Below are positions 25,388-34,216 of a stretch of 64,000 bases of DNA, in pieces (positions within the stretch are counted from its first letter, which is position 1; each line of letters starts with the position of its first letter). Below the pieces are notes generated by a model. That model made no database searches and had not been told where the DNA came from. It saw only the letters and a list, made by a program, of their open reading frames with translations. Both the position numbers and the translations under genes were made by a program. Source of the DNA: Bog-473 sp963736525 (GTDB lineage: Bacteria; Actinomycetota; Acidimicrobiia; Acidimicrobiales; RAAP-2); NCBI GenBank assembly GCA_963736525.1, contig CAVTPF010000002.1, forward strand, positions 62,001 through 126,000. Reading direction: 5' to 3'.

Positions 25388-26793
25388 AAGAGCGCGCGCG
25401 CAGCAGCCCGCCCGCTGGCGATGCAGGCGGGGATCCCGACACCGTGATAGGCGGCGCCGGCCACGGCCAGGCCGCCCAGGCGGGCCACCGCCGCCTCGAT
25501 GCCGGCCGTGCGCAGGAGATGGTGGACCCGGTACTGCGGCAGGGCCTGCGGGCACCGGACGACCACGGCCTGTGTCGGGTCGCCGGTGACGCCCGCGAGC
25601 GACCCCAGTTCCTCCCACGCGCGCCCGGCGACCTCGCCGTCGCTCCACTCGCCGGGGCGCCCGTCGTCGCTGCGGCCGAGCGAGGCGCGCAGCAGCCGCT
25701 CCCCTTCACGAGCGAGGTGGGGCCACTTGCGGTCCAAGTAGGTGCAGGCGGTGACCGCCCACGCGTCACGGCCCTTGTGCCGGCTGTGGCGGGGCACGAG
25801 GAAACCGGTGCCGTGGAGCGCCGGCGGGACGTCCTCGGCGCCGGCGCGGAACGTCACCAGCACGACGGAGGCATAGTCGATCGCCCGCAGCAGGGCAGCC
25901 GCCTCGTCGTCGTGGGGCTGCAGCAGGGTGGCGGTCGCGGGTGCGGGCGTGGCGAGGATCACCGCGTCTGTTCGGGACGCGTCGTCGCCGCACCAGACGG
26001 TCCAGCCGGCCCCGTCGCGCTCGAGGCGATCGGCCGGCGCGGCCAGGCGGAGGTCGACGCCGCGTTCGGTCAGGCGCGTCGCGAGCCCCCGCACCAATGA
26101 GTCCATGCCTCCCTCGAGTGACCAGAACAGTGGAGGCCCGTCGGGGTCGGGCGCCGGGACCTCGGCGCGCAGGGCGCGCATGAGGCCGCCCCGGCGCTGC
26201 GCCGCTGCCAACAGAGGTGGGAAGACCGCCGCCGCCGACATGTCGTCGACCGAGCCGGCGTGGATGCCGCCGATGAGGGGGTCGACCAGTGTGTCGACGA
26301 CCCGCTGGCCGAGTTTGCGCGCCACGAGCGGGCCGATGGAACGGTCGCCGATGGGCCCGCGCACGTCGGGTCGCGGGAGCACGGCGTCGCGGGCCAGGCC
26401 GAGTTGGCCCCGGAACCCCACGACGCCGGCGCGGGCGGTGGGCCAGAACCGCGTCGGGATGCCGAGGGCCAACCCCTCGGGGAGCGCCCGCAACCGCCCG
26501 CGGGCCCAGACCGACGCGCCGCGGGCGGCAATCGGCACGAGCGCGTCGGCCAGGCCCACCTCGCGGCACAGATCGACCGCCTCGGGGCGACGACCGAGAA
26601 ACCCGTCGGGGCCCATGTCGACGGCGCGTCCCCCGAACTCGTCGCTCCGCAGCGGGCCGCCGAAGCGCGGCGACGCCTCGAGCACGACGACGTCGGGCGC
26701 GCCGGCACGCCGGTCCGCGCCGCCCGTGAGCTCCCAGGCCGCGGCGAGGCCGCTGATGCCGCCCCCGACCACGACGACGCGCCCGGGCGCCAC
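25384..26793 (-). CDS. hemY: protoporphyrinogen/coproporphyrinogen III oxidase (HemY type)
   Basis: A 469-residue FAD enzyme that oxidises the porphyrinogen ring late in heme synthesis. The N-terminal FAD motif is VVVVGGGISGLAAAW. Internal segments SIGPLVARKLGQRVVDTLVDPLIGGIHAGSVDDMS (shown in part) and the C-terminal GLAVAGAAYHGVGIPACIASG are characteristic of HemY/HemG. In actinobacteria HemY commonly acts on coproporphyrinogen III and feeds a coproporphyrin ferrochelatase; sequence alone does not decide this. The GTG start lies 1 nt after the hemH stop. Confidence 0.9.
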   Translation of the reverse strand: MAPGRVVVVGGGISGLAAAWELTGGADRRAGAPDVVVLEASPRFGGPLRSDEFGGRAVDMGPDGFLGRRPEAVDLCREVGLADALVPIAARGASVWARGRLRALPEGLALGIPTRFWPTARAGVVGFRGQLGLARDAVLPRPDVRGPIGDRSIGPLVARKLGQRVVDTLVDPLIGGIHAGSVDDMSAAAVFPPLLAAAQRRGGLMRALRAEVPAPDPDGPPLFWSLEGGMDSLVRGLATRLTERGVDLRLAAPADRLERDGAGWTVWCGDDASRTDAVILATPAPATATLLQPHDDEAAALLRAIDYASVVLVTFRAGAEDVPPALHGTGFLVPRHSRHKGRDAWAVTACTYLDRKWPHLAREGERLLRASLGRSDDGRPGEWSDGEVAGRAWEELGSLAGVTGDPTQAVVVRCPQALPQYRVHHLLRTAGIEAAVARLGGLAVAGAAYHGVGIPACIASGRAAARALL

Positions 26794-26794
26794 G

Positions 26795-27703
26795 TCAGGG
26801 CGCCCTGTCCGCCGCGACGACGACGTCGGCCAGCACGGCGATGAACGCCGGATCGTCGTTGAGCGAGGTCGTGCGCGTGTAGCCGACGCCGCACGCCGCC
26901 GCCACGGCCGCGAGTTCGACGTCGAGGTCGTAGAGCACCTCGAGGTGGTCGGACACGAACCCGATCGGGCACACCACGACGGCGTCCACCGCTCCTGCCG
27001 CGGCCAGGCGGCGGACCTCGTCGCGCACGTCGGGACCGAGCCACGGCTCCGGCGTCCTCCCCGCGCTCTGCCAGGCGACGACCCACTCCTCCAGTCCCGC
27101 CGCAGCCGCCACCAACCGGGCCGATTCCGCTAGCTGATCGGGATAGGTGTCACCTGCCGCGCGGACGCGTTGGGGGAGCGAGTGGGCGGTGAAGAGGACG
27201 CGGCTGCGGGTGCCGTCTGGCAGCGCGTCCCGCGCCGCCATGACGCGGGCCGCGAGGAGAGCGACGAATGCAGGTTCGGCGTACCAGGGCGGCACGGCGA
27301 CGAACGGCGTGCCGGACAGGGCGGCCGCGGCTCGGTCCAGGTACTCCTGGGAGCCCAGGGAGGACCCGTGCGGCGTGAGGACGAGACCGACCACTCGCTC
27401 CAGCCCGGCCGCCACCAGCCCGGCGGCGGCGTCCTCGATGAGGGGGTCGGTGTGCTTGGCCCCGAACGCCACCACGTAGCGCCCGGGGGCGCGGGACTCC
27501 AGAGCGGCGCGCACCGCGTCGACCTGCGCCCGGGTCCGCTCGGCCAGGGGCGAGACGCCGCCGATGGCGCGGTAGCGGCCCTCCAGCTCGGCCAGCTGCG
27601 CGGGCTCGGGCGGACGACCGCGGCGGATCCGTGTGTAGAACGAGGCGATCTCCTCGGGGGCCGCCGGCGTGCCGTGGGCCATCAACAGGACACCGGACGT
27701 CAC
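26795..27703 (-). CDS. hemH: ferrochelatase (protoporphyrin or coproporphyrin type)
   Basis: A 302-residue enzyme inserting ferrous iron into a porphyrin. LTPHGSSLGSQEY holds the metal-site His region, FTAHSLPQ and WQSAGRTPEPWLGPD are family signatures, and CPIGFVSDHLEVLYDLD contains the conserved acidic residues. GTG 27703 overlaps the hemE stop (GTGA); sequence upstream in this frame is hemE read in another frame. No HemQ gene, needed for the coproporphyrin route, lies in the window. Confidence 0.92.
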   Translation of the reverse strand: MTSGVLLMAHGTPAAPEEIASFYTRIRRGRPPEPAQLAELEGRYRAIGGVSPLAERTRAQVDAVRAALESRAPGRYVVAFGAKHTDPLIEDAAAGLVAAGLERVVGLVLTPHGSSLGSQEYLDRAAAALSGTPFVAVPPWYAEPAFVALLAARVMAARDALPDGTRSRVLFTAHSLPQRVRAAGDTYPDQLAESARLVAAAAGLEEWVVAWQSAGRTPEPWLGPDVRDEVRRLAAAGAVDAVVVCPIGFVSDHLEVLYDLDVELAAVAAACGVGYTRTTSLNDDPAFIAVLADVVVAADRAP

Positions 27704-28758
27704 CGGCGCGCGGTCTCCGCGTGCACCAGGTCGACGACTGCGCCGAGGATGCCGGGGTCCGACTCGGGCAGGACGCCGTGGCCGAGGTTGAAGATGTGGC
27801 CGGTGCCGGTCCCGTCGGCCGCCCGGGCCAGCACCTCGCGCGTGCCCTCCTCGACCACGGGCCACGGTGCCAGGCAGAGCGCGGGGTCGAGGTTGCCCTG
27901 CAGGGCATGGCCCGCGCCCACGCGCCGACGCGCCTCGTCGAGGGGGACCCGCCAGTCGACGCCGACGACGTCGGAGCCGGCCGAGCCCATCAGCCCGAGC
28001 AGCTCGCCCGTCCCGACCCCGAACAGGATGGTCGGCACGCCGAGATCGGCGATCCCCTCGAACACGGCGCGGGTGGCCGGCAGCGCGAAGCGGGCGTACT
28101 CCGCGGGTGCGAGCGAGCCGGCCCAGCTGTCGAACAGCTGCACCGCCTGGGCCCCGGCCGCGACCTGGGCCCGCAGCGAGGCCACGGCCATGGCGGCCAG
28201 CCGTCCCGTGACCTGCTCCCACAGCGCGGGATCGCCGTGCATGAGGGCCTTCACCTTGGCGAAGGTGCGGGACGGGCCGCCCTCGACGATGTAGCTGGCC
28301 ACGGTGAAGGGCGCACCGGCGAACCCGATGAGGGCGACGGCAGACCCCGCCAGCTCGCGGGCGACGAGGTGCACCGTCTCGGCGACATAGGGAGCGTCGG
28401 CGTCGGGCTCGAACGGCCGGAGGCGCGCCAGGTCGCGCCCGGCCCGGAACGGCTCCGCGACGACGGGTCCCCGGCCCTGCACCACCTCGACGCCGAAGCC
28501 GATCGCGTGCAGGGGCACGACGATGTCGGAGAACAGGATGGCGGCGTCGACGCCGTAGCGGCGGACCGGCTGCATGGTCAGCTCGGCGGCCAGCGCGGGG
28601 TCGGCGATGGCAGAGAGGATGGAGCCCTCGCCCCGGGCGGCCCGGTACTCGGGCAGCGACCGCCCCGCCTGGCGCATGAACCACACCGGCGTCCGGGCCA
28701 CCGGCTCCCGCACGCAGGCGCGCACGAGGTCCGTGCGCGCATCCACCGCCGGTCTCAC
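27700..28758 (-). CDS. hemE: uroporphyrinogen decarboxylase
   Basis: A 352-residue cytosolic enzyme converting uroporphyrinogen III to coproporphyrinogen III. The signature PVWFMRQAGRSLPEYRA lies near the N-terminus, with the conserved IGFAGAPFTVASY and FNLGHGVLPESDP at the end. The GTG at 28758 overlaps the stop of the preceding YbjQ-family gene (GTGA), so it is the second gene of a coupled operon leading to hemH, hemY and lnt. Confidence 0.95.
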   Translation of the reverse strand: MRPAVDARTDLVRACVREPVARTPVWFMRQAGRSLPEYRAARGEGSILSAIADPALAAELTMQPVRRYGVDAAILFSDIVVPLHAIGFGVEVVQGRGPVVAEPFRAGRDLARLRPFEPDADAPYVAETVHLVARELAGSAVALIGFAGAPFTVASYIVEGGPSRTFAKVKALMHGDPALWEQVTGRLAAMAVASLRAQVAAGAQAVQLFDSWAGSLAPAEYARFALPATRAVFEGIADLGVPTILFGVGTGELLGLMGSAGSDVVGVDWRVPLDEARRRVGAGHALQGNLDPALCLAPWPVVEEGTREVLARAADGTGTGHIFNLGHGVLPESDPGILGAVVDLVHAETARR

Positions 28759-29078
28759 GCGAGGGGCTCTATGACCACGGCCGTGCCGTAGGCGCAGATC
28801 TCCGTCCAGTTGCCGCCCATCTCCGAGGTGTCGAAGCGCATCGCCAGCACGGCGTTGCCCCCCCGGGCCTCGGCCTCCGCCACCATCCGGTTCACGACGT
28901 CTTCCCGGCTGAGCTGCAGGTTCTTGGTCATCCCCTTGAGCTCGCCGCCGGCGAGGGACTTGAAGGCCGCACCGAACTGGGACCCGACGTTGCGGGAGCG
29001 CACCGTCAGCCCGAAGACCTCACCGAGGACCGAGGTGACCTGGTAGCCGGGCACGTCGTTCATGGTCGAAATCAGCAT
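28755..29078 (-). CDS. YbjQ/UPF0145 family protein
   Basis: A 107-residue protein of the YbjQ (UPF0145) family, homopentameric in solved members, whose function is unknown. Family segments are the N-terminal VPGYQVTSVLGEVFGLTVRSRN and the C-terminal GGNAVLAMRFDTSEMG with EICAYGTAVVI. ATG 29078 is chosen because GAAAGGAT lies just upstream and the resulting length is standard. It leads the hem operon and overlaps hemE by 4 bp, an unusual partnership. Confidence 0.85.
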   Translation of the reverse strand: MLISTMNDVPGYQVTSVLGEVFGLTVRSRNVGSQFGAAFKSLAGGELKGMTKNLQLSREDVVNRMVAEAEARGGNAVLAMRFDTSEMGGNWTEICAYGTAVVIEPLA

Positions 29079-29100
29079 GGCAATCCTTTCGGTCCGGGTC

Positions 29101-29106
29101 ATCGTA
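29101..29106 (-). promoter_or_regulatory. -10 element of ybjQ-hemEHY-lnt operon
   Basis: On the minus strand TACGAT lies about 22 nt before the ATG of the YbjQ gene, leaving a short leader with the ribosome site GAAAGGAT. It is the same hexamer as before the geranylgeranyl reductase-type gene. Confidence 0.4.
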
Positions 29107-29190
29107 GGCGTCACCACCCCGGCCTCCCCGGCGAGGCGGGGCGTCTAAACTGAACCGTTTCCCCGTGGGCCAGGGGGAGAAAGGGGAGCG

Positions 29191-31560
29191 GTGGCCGAAC
29201 ATCCCGATCTGCAGGATGAGCAGGAGTTCCTCGACCGTGCCTACGACGGGTTGGAGTTCATGCGGGGGGAAGCCCGTCAGATGCTCCAAGGCGTCCTGGA
29301 CCTCGGGCGGGGCGGCACGTTCCAGTCGCGCACCGAGCGCGACATCGTGGTGCGCACGAGCCTCGCCCGGCTGGAGCAGCTCGACATCGGTGACCAGGCC
29401 CTCTATTTCGGGCGCATCGACCGCCTGCCCGAGCCGGGGGAGGGAGCGGCCACCCCCGACGGCCCGGCGCTGGGCGAGTCGTTCCACATCGGCCGCCTGG
29501 CCGTCTCGGGGCCCGACCACGAGCCGTTGGTCGTCGACTGGCGCGCCCCGGTGGCCGAGCCCTTCTACCGTGCGACCGGCCTCGACCCGCAGGGTCTGGC
29601 CCGCCGCCGCCATCTGGCCCTGCGCGGCCGGACGGTGTTGGGGTTGGAGGACGAGTACTTCGTCGACCCCGACGGGCGGAGGCCCGGTTCCTCGGGCGTC
29701 GGCGCGGGCCCGGGCAGGGACGGTGAGGACGGGGGGGAGCGCCTCCTGTCGGACGGGCTGGTCATCGGTGGTCCCGGTGCGCTGCTGTCCGCGCTGGGCC
29801 AGGCCAGAACCGGCCACATGGGCGACATCATCGGCACCATCCAGCGGGAGCAGGACGAGATCATCCGTTCACCGCTGGCCGGCGTGCTCGTGGTCCAGGG
29901 CGGCCCGGGGACCGGCAAGACGGCGGTGGCGCTGCACCGCGCCGCCTACCTGCTCTACACCCACCGGTTTCCCCTGGAGCGCCAGGGAGTGCTCGTCGTG
30001 GGGCCGAACCCCCTGTTCCTGCGCTACATCGAGCAGGTGCTCCCTTCCCTGGGCGAGACCGGCGTCAGCCTGTCGACGGTGGCCGGGCTGGTGCCCGAGG
30101 TGCGCGTGCGCGGCACCGACGACGCGGCCGTCGCGAAGCTGAAGGGCGACGTGCGGATGGTCAAGGTGTTGGCGCGGGCGGTGCGGACGCGCGAGCGGCC
30201 GCTGCGTCGCGACGCCGACGTGCCCTTCGGCGCCGGCGTGCTGCGCCTGCGCGCCCGCACGACCGAGGACATCGTCGCCGCCGCCCGCCGCCGGCCCGGC
30301 ACCCACAACGCACGGCGGCGCTTCGTCGAGGCGCAGGTGGTGCGCGCGTTGTCCGATGAGTACCGGACGCGGCTGACCCGGAGCGGCGCAGTGCCCCTCG
30401 ACGAGGCGCCCACCCAAGAGGAGCAGGAGGACCTGGCGCAGCGGCTGCGCCGGGCCCCCGAGGTGATTGAGGCGCTCGACCGCATGTGGCCGCGGCTGTC
30501 GCCCCACGAGCTGCTGCACGACCTGCTCGGCGCACGGCCGTTACTGGCTGCGGCTGGCAAGGGGATCCTCAGCGCGGCAGAGGTGCAGCGGCTCCATCGG
30601 CCCCGTAGCGCCGCGCTCGACGCCGTGCACTGGACGGTGGCGGACACCGCCCTCATCGACGAGGCCCGTACCCTGCTCGGTCCGCGTCGCGGTGGACGGC
30701 CCACCCGCGCCCGTGCCCCGCGGAGCGAGGAGGCCATGGCCCAGGACGTCGGGTTCTGGCCCCAGGGACTGGCGGCATCGCCCGCGCCGTCCGCCGGTCC
30801 CGCGGCGGGGGCCGAGGACGAGATCCGCTCCTTCGGCCACATCGTGGTCGACGAGGTGCAGGATCTCTCGCCCATGCAGCTCCGCATGCTGGCGCGACGG
30901 TCCCTCTCGGGGTCCATGACCGTGGTGGGCGACATCGCGCAGGCCACCGGACCGTGGGAGCCGCAGGGGTGGGACGACATCACGCGCCACCTGAGTCCAC
31001 AGCGCCCGCCACGGCTGGCGGAGCTGACCGTCAGCTACCGCACCCCGTCGGAGGTCGTGGCCCTCGCCGCGCAGGTCCTCGCCGTGGCCGCCCCCGCCGT
31101 CGCGCCACCCCGCCCGGTCCGCCAGTCGGGCCATGCACCCCGCATCGTGCCCACCACGCGGGCCGCGCTGGCCGGCGTGCTGGCCACGCTGGCGAGCGAA
31201 GAGGTCGAGGCCGTGGCACCGGGCCGGGTGGCGGTCCTCGGTCCGGCCGTCATGCTCCCCGAGCTGACCCGGGCGCTGGCGGACGCGGGGCTCGATCCCA
31301 TCGATCCGCGCGACCCGACCGGTGACGGCCTGGCCGCGGGGCTGGTCGTGCTCCCCGCCGACGAGACGAACGGTCTCGAGTTCGACTCGGTGATCGTCGT
31401 CGAGCCCTCCCTGGTGGCCGCCGTCGGCGACGAGCCGGCCGGCGAGGGGCCGCCGGTGGCCACGACGCGGGGACTGCGGACGCTCTACGTCGCCCTGACC
31501 AGACCGACCAAGCGGCTCGCCCTGCTGCATGCCGAGCCGCTCCCCATCGAACTCCACTGA
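29191..31560 (+). CDS. helR: HelD/HelR-type RNA polymerase-associated ATPase
   Basis: A 789-residue superfamily 1 helicase-like ATPase. The N-terminal 100 residues match the coiled-coil arm of HelD, followed by the conserved LVVDWRAPVAEPFYRAT. Walker A is GGPGTGKTAVAL (about 237-248), DEVQDLSPMQLRML is Walker B, and VTVSYRTP-like and YVALTRPTKRL motifs close the motor. HelD-class proteins free stalled or inhibitor-bound RNA polymerase; actinobacterial HelR can lower rifampicin sensitivity. GTG 29191 follows AAAGGGGAG by a few nt. Transcribed alone, with a hairpin just after its stop. Confidence 0.88.
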   Translation: MAEHPDLQDEQEFLDRAYDGLEFMRGEARQMLQGVLDLGRGGTFQSRTERDIVVRTSLARLEQLDIGDQALYFGRIDRLPEPGEGAATPDGPALGESFHIGRLAVSGPDHEPLVVDWRAPVAEPFYRATGLDPQGLARRRHLALRGRTVLGLEDEYFVDPDGRRPGSSGVGAGPGRDGEDGGERLLSDGLVIGGPGALLSALGQARTGHMGDIIGTIQREQDEIIRSPLAGVLVVQGGPGTGKTAVALHRAAYLLYTHRFPLERQGVLVVGPNPLFLRYIEQVLPSLGETGVSLSTVAGLVPEVRVRGTDDAAVAKLKGDVRMVKVLARAVRTRERPLRRDADVPFGAGVLRLRARTTEDIVAAARRRPGTHNARRRFVEAQVVRALSDEYRTRLTRSGAVPLDEAPTQEEQEDLAQRLRRAPEVIEALDRMWPRLSPHELLHDLLGARPLLAAAGKGILSAAEVQRLHRPRSAALDAVHWTVADTALIDEARTLLGPRRGGRPTRARAPRSEEAMAQDVGFWPQGLAASPAPSAGPAAGAEDEIRSFGHIVVDEVQDLSPMQLRMLARRSLSGSMTVVGDIAQATGPWEPQGWDDITRHLSPQRPPRLAELTVSYRTPSEVVALAAQVLAVAAPAVAPPRPVRQSGHAPRIVPTTRAALAGVLATLASEEVEAVAPGRVAVLGPAVMLPELTRALADAGLDPIDPRDPTGDGLAAGLVVLPADETNGLEFDSVIVVEPSLVAAVGDEPAGEGPPVATTRGLRTLYVALTRPTKRLALLHAEPLPIELH

Positions 31561-31595
31561 CCTGGGCGTTTCCGGCGATGACCGGAGGCGCCAGG
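31561..31595 (+). terminator. hairpin after helR
   Basis: Immediately after the helR stop, CCTGGGCGTTTCCGG pairs imperfectly with CCGGAGGCGCCAGG around the loop CGATGA. No T run follows, as is common in high-GC actinobacteria. Confidence 0.45.
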
Positions 31596-31647
31596 CACGG
31601 TTCCGTTGGTTGGCGCTTCGCGCGCGCGGTCGACTAGAAATTGCGCT

Positions 31648-32250
31648 GTGACCCAGGCTGTCTCGGCGGAGGTCCCCGCGCCCTCAGGAAAGATCGTCCA
31701 CGACCGGCCTCCCATGCTGGCCATCGGGGTCATGATCTGGCTGGGGTCCGAGCTGATGTTCTTCAGCGGCCTCTTCGCGGCGTTCTTCACCATCAGGGCG
31801 AACACCATCGGTCCCTGGCCGCCGGCCGGCACCCAGCTCGACACCGTGCGGGCGGGGATCTTCACCCTCGTGCTGGTGTCGTCGAGCTTCACCATGCAGT
31901 ACGCCGTCTACCAAGTGGAGTGGCGCCGGCGGCGTTCGGCCCGGCTCTGGATCGCGGCGACGATCCTCCTCGGGGTGGCCTTCCTCGGGAACCAGGCCTA
32001 CGAGTGGCTGTTCAGCCCCACCCGCTGGTACACGAACTCGTACGGCTCGCTCTTCTACATCATGTCGGGGCTCCACGGCCTGCACGTCTTCATCGGCCTG
32101 CTCGCCATGGTGTTCCTCCTGGGTCGCATGCGCGGCGACATCGGGGGCGACCCCGGCGAACTCTCCGCCGTGCAAGGCGTCTCGTACTACTGGCACTTCG
32201 TCGACATCGTCTGGGTCGGGCTCTACAGTTGCCTGTTCCTACTCAAGTAG
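31648..32250 (+). CDS. ctaE: cytochrome c oxidase subunit III
   Basis: A 200-residue membrane subunit with five helices. MLAIGVMIWLGSELMFFSGLFAAFF and the C-terminal GLHGLHVFIGL and SYYWHFVDIVWVGLY are standard for subunit III of actinobacterial aa3 oxidase. GTG 31648 is used; a TTG-initiated frame from 31606 would add non-conserved residues. TAGAAA lies 7 nt upstream, so the message may be leaderless. It leads the ctaE-qcrCAB cluster, as in Mycobacterium and Streptomyces, and its TAG lies 2 nt before qcrC. Confidence 0.94.
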   Translation: MTQAVSAEVPAPSGKIVHDRPPMLAIGVMIWLGSELMFFSGLFAAFFTIRANTIGPWPPAGTQLDTVRAGIFTLVLVSSSFTMQYAVYQVEWRRRRSARLWIAATILLGVAFLGNQAYEWLFSPTRWYTNSYGSLFYIMSGLHGLHVFIGLLAMVFLLGRMRGDIGGDPGELSAVQGVSYYWHFVDIVWVGLYSCLFLLK

Positions 32251-32252
32251 GC

Positions 32253-33248
32253 ATGCGAGGCGTGCGCACCCCACACACGAGGACCTTCCGCACCCAGTAC
32301 CTGCTGCCGGCCGGCCTTCTCGCCGTGGCCACCCTGGCCTCGCTGGCGGCGTTCTTCCCCGGCGCCGACGCCGGTGCGAGCGGCCGTTCCGACGCCGCCC
32401 AGGTGGCGACGACCCCCACCCACGTCTCGACGCGTTCGTGCGGCACGGTCAACGTCAAGGGCGTCACCGGCACGGTGCACAACGCCGGCAACCCGTTCAA
32501 GAGCAGCCAGAGGTTCTGCCTGAACGGCTCCCTCATCTCCTACGGCGATCGGTACCTCACCTACGCCAACCCGCCGCAGTCGTTCATCTCCGCCGGTCGA
32601 CTGCTGTTCCTGCAGACGTGCTCGAGTTGTCACGGCAACGACGCCAACGGCGTCGGCCCCGAGGGTCAGGCCACCATCGGGCCCAACCTGCAGGGCGTCG
32701 GTGCGGCGACCGTCGACTTCTGGGTGAGCACCGGCCGCATGCCGGCCGCCGACGTCAAGGCGGTCGAGGCCGAGCGGAAGCAGAGCCGACTGACGCCCGT
32801 GCAGGCCCTGGAGCTGGCCGCGTGGGTCAACTCCCTCGATCCCTCGGTGCCGGCCGTGCCGTACCCGCACCTGCAGGGTGCCAACCAGTCGGTGGGGCAG
32901 GACCTCTTCTCCCTCAACTGCGCCGCGTGCCACACCATCACCGGCTCGGGTGACGCGTTGGCCTTCGGCACCAACGCCCCCTCCCTGCAGAACCGCAACG
33001 TCACGGCCCAGCAGGTGGCGGAGGCCATCCGGACCGGCCCGGCCAACATGCCGCGCTTCTCGGGGAACCTGACCGACCAGCAGGTGGCCGACCTGGTCTC
33101 GTACGTGACCGGACGGATCCAGCACCCGTCGAATCCCGGCGGCTTCGGCCTGGGCGGCGTCGGGCCGGTGGCGGAGGGCTTCGTGGCCCTGCTCATCGGG
33201 GTCGGCGGCCTCGTGCTCATCTGCTTCTGGATCGGAGAGCGCTCGTGA
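32253..33248 (+). CDS. qcrC: cytochrome bc1 complex di-heme cytochrome c subunit
   Basis: A 331-residue membrane-anchored c-type cytochrome with an N-terminal hydrophobic segment (about 17-36), two heme-binding motifs CSSCH (C123, C126, H127) and CAACH (C223, C226, H227), and a C-terminal helix (VALLIGVGGLVLICFWI). The di-heme form replaces soluble cytochrome c in actinobacteria and passes electrons directly to CuA of the aa3 oxidase. ATG 32253 lies 2 nt after ctaE; the stop overlaps the GTG of qcrA. Confidence 0.95.
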   Translation: MRGVRTPHTRTFRTQYLLPAGLLAVATLASLAAFFPGADAGASGRSDAAQVATTPTHVSTRSCGTVNVKGVTGTVHNAGNPFKSSQRFCLNGSLISYGDRYLTYANPPQSFISAGRLLFLQTCSSCHGNDANGVGPEGQATIGPNLQGVGAATVDFWVSTGRMPAADVKAVEAERKQSRLTPVQALELAAWVNSLDPSVPAVPYPHLQGANQSVGQDLFSLNCAACHTITGSGDALAFGTNAPSLQNRNVTAQQVAEAIRTGPANMPRFSGNLTDQQVADLVSYVTGRIQHPSNPGGFGLGGVGPVAEGFVALLIGVGGLVLICFWIGERS

Positions 33249-34216
33249 GCGATCCGGAGCACCAGCCGTCGCGCACCCGGGTGCCCATGCCGGTGGCCGC
33301 GCTGAGCGACCCGCACATGGGCGACGCGGCCAAGAACCCGGGCCGCGTCGAGAAGATGATCGCGGCCATCTTCCTTCTGGCCATCGCGTTCCTGGCCCTC
33401 TTCGGCGCCGCCTACTGGCAGAACTGGAGCCCGTGGGAGCTCGGCGGAGCCGTCGGTGCGGGCCTGTTGCTCCTGGGCTTCGGGCTCACGGCGTGGGGCA
33501 AGTACCTGATGCCGCAGGGACCCTTCGTCGAGGAACGGCACACGTTGGCGTCGACCCCCGAAGAGCGAGACGCCATGGCGGCCGCGCTGGTCGAACGTTC
33601 GGCCGTCGTCGTGAAGCGGCGCCAGCTGCTGGGCGGCCTCTTCGCACTGGGCGCCGGCATCTTCGGGATCGTCGCGCTGTTCCCCCTCATCCGATCGCTC
33701 GGCCCGCTGCCAGGAGACTCCCTGGAGGTGACGGACTGGCGCCGGGGCACCGTGCTGGTCGACGCCAACGGACGTCCGGTGCGCAAGGACACGCTGGTGG
33801 TCGGCGGCATCATGACCGTCTATCCGCAGTCGACCGTCAACCCCCAGACCGGCTACATCACCGACAGCGGCCAGGCGGTCGACCAGACCGTGCTGATCAG
33901 GCTGTCGGACCAGCCCCTGAACCCGCCGACCATGCCGGGGCGGGAGGACTGGACGCCGGACGGCTATGTGGCGTACTCGAAGGTCTGCACCCACCTCGGC
34001 TGCCCCGTGGGCCTCTACGAGCAGCAATTGGAGCTGCTGGTGTGCCCGTGTCACCAGTCGATGTTCAACGTCCGCGACGGCGCCGTGCCGCAGTTCGGTC
34101 CCGCCCCGCGGCCGCTGCCCCAGATGCACCTCGGCTACAACGAGCAGGGCTACCTCATCGCCATGGCGCCCTATGATCAACCCGTCGGGCCCGGCTTCTG
34201 GGAGCGGACCACATGA
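33245..34216 (+). CDS. qcrA: cytochrome bc1 complex Rieske iron-sulfur subunit
   Basis: A 323-residue Rieske protein. Three N-terminal hydrophobic helices (about 38-60, 66-85 and 128-150) match the actinobacterial form; most other QcrA proteins have one. The [2Fe-2S] ligands lie in CTHLGC (C248, H250) and CPCH (C267, H270), with the bridging disulfide cysteines C253 and C269. The GTG start overlaps the qcrC stop by 4 bp and its own stop overlaps qcrB. Confidence 0.95.
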   Translation: MSDPEHQPSRTRVPMPVAALSDPHMGDAAKNPGRVEKMIAAIFLLAIAFLALFGAAYWQNWSPWELGGAVGAGLLLLGFGLTAWGKYLMPQGPFVEERHTLASTPEERDAMAAALVERSAVVVKRRQLLGGLFALGAGIFGIVALFPLIRSLGPLPGDSLEVTDWRRGTVLVDANGRPVRKDTLVVGGIMTVYPQSTVNPQTGYITDSGQAVDQTVLIRLSDQPLNPPTMPGREDWTPDGYVAYSKVCTHLGCPVGLYEQQLELLVCPCHQSMFNVRDGAVPQFGPAPRPLPQMHLGYNEQGYLIAMAPYDQPVGPGFWERTT

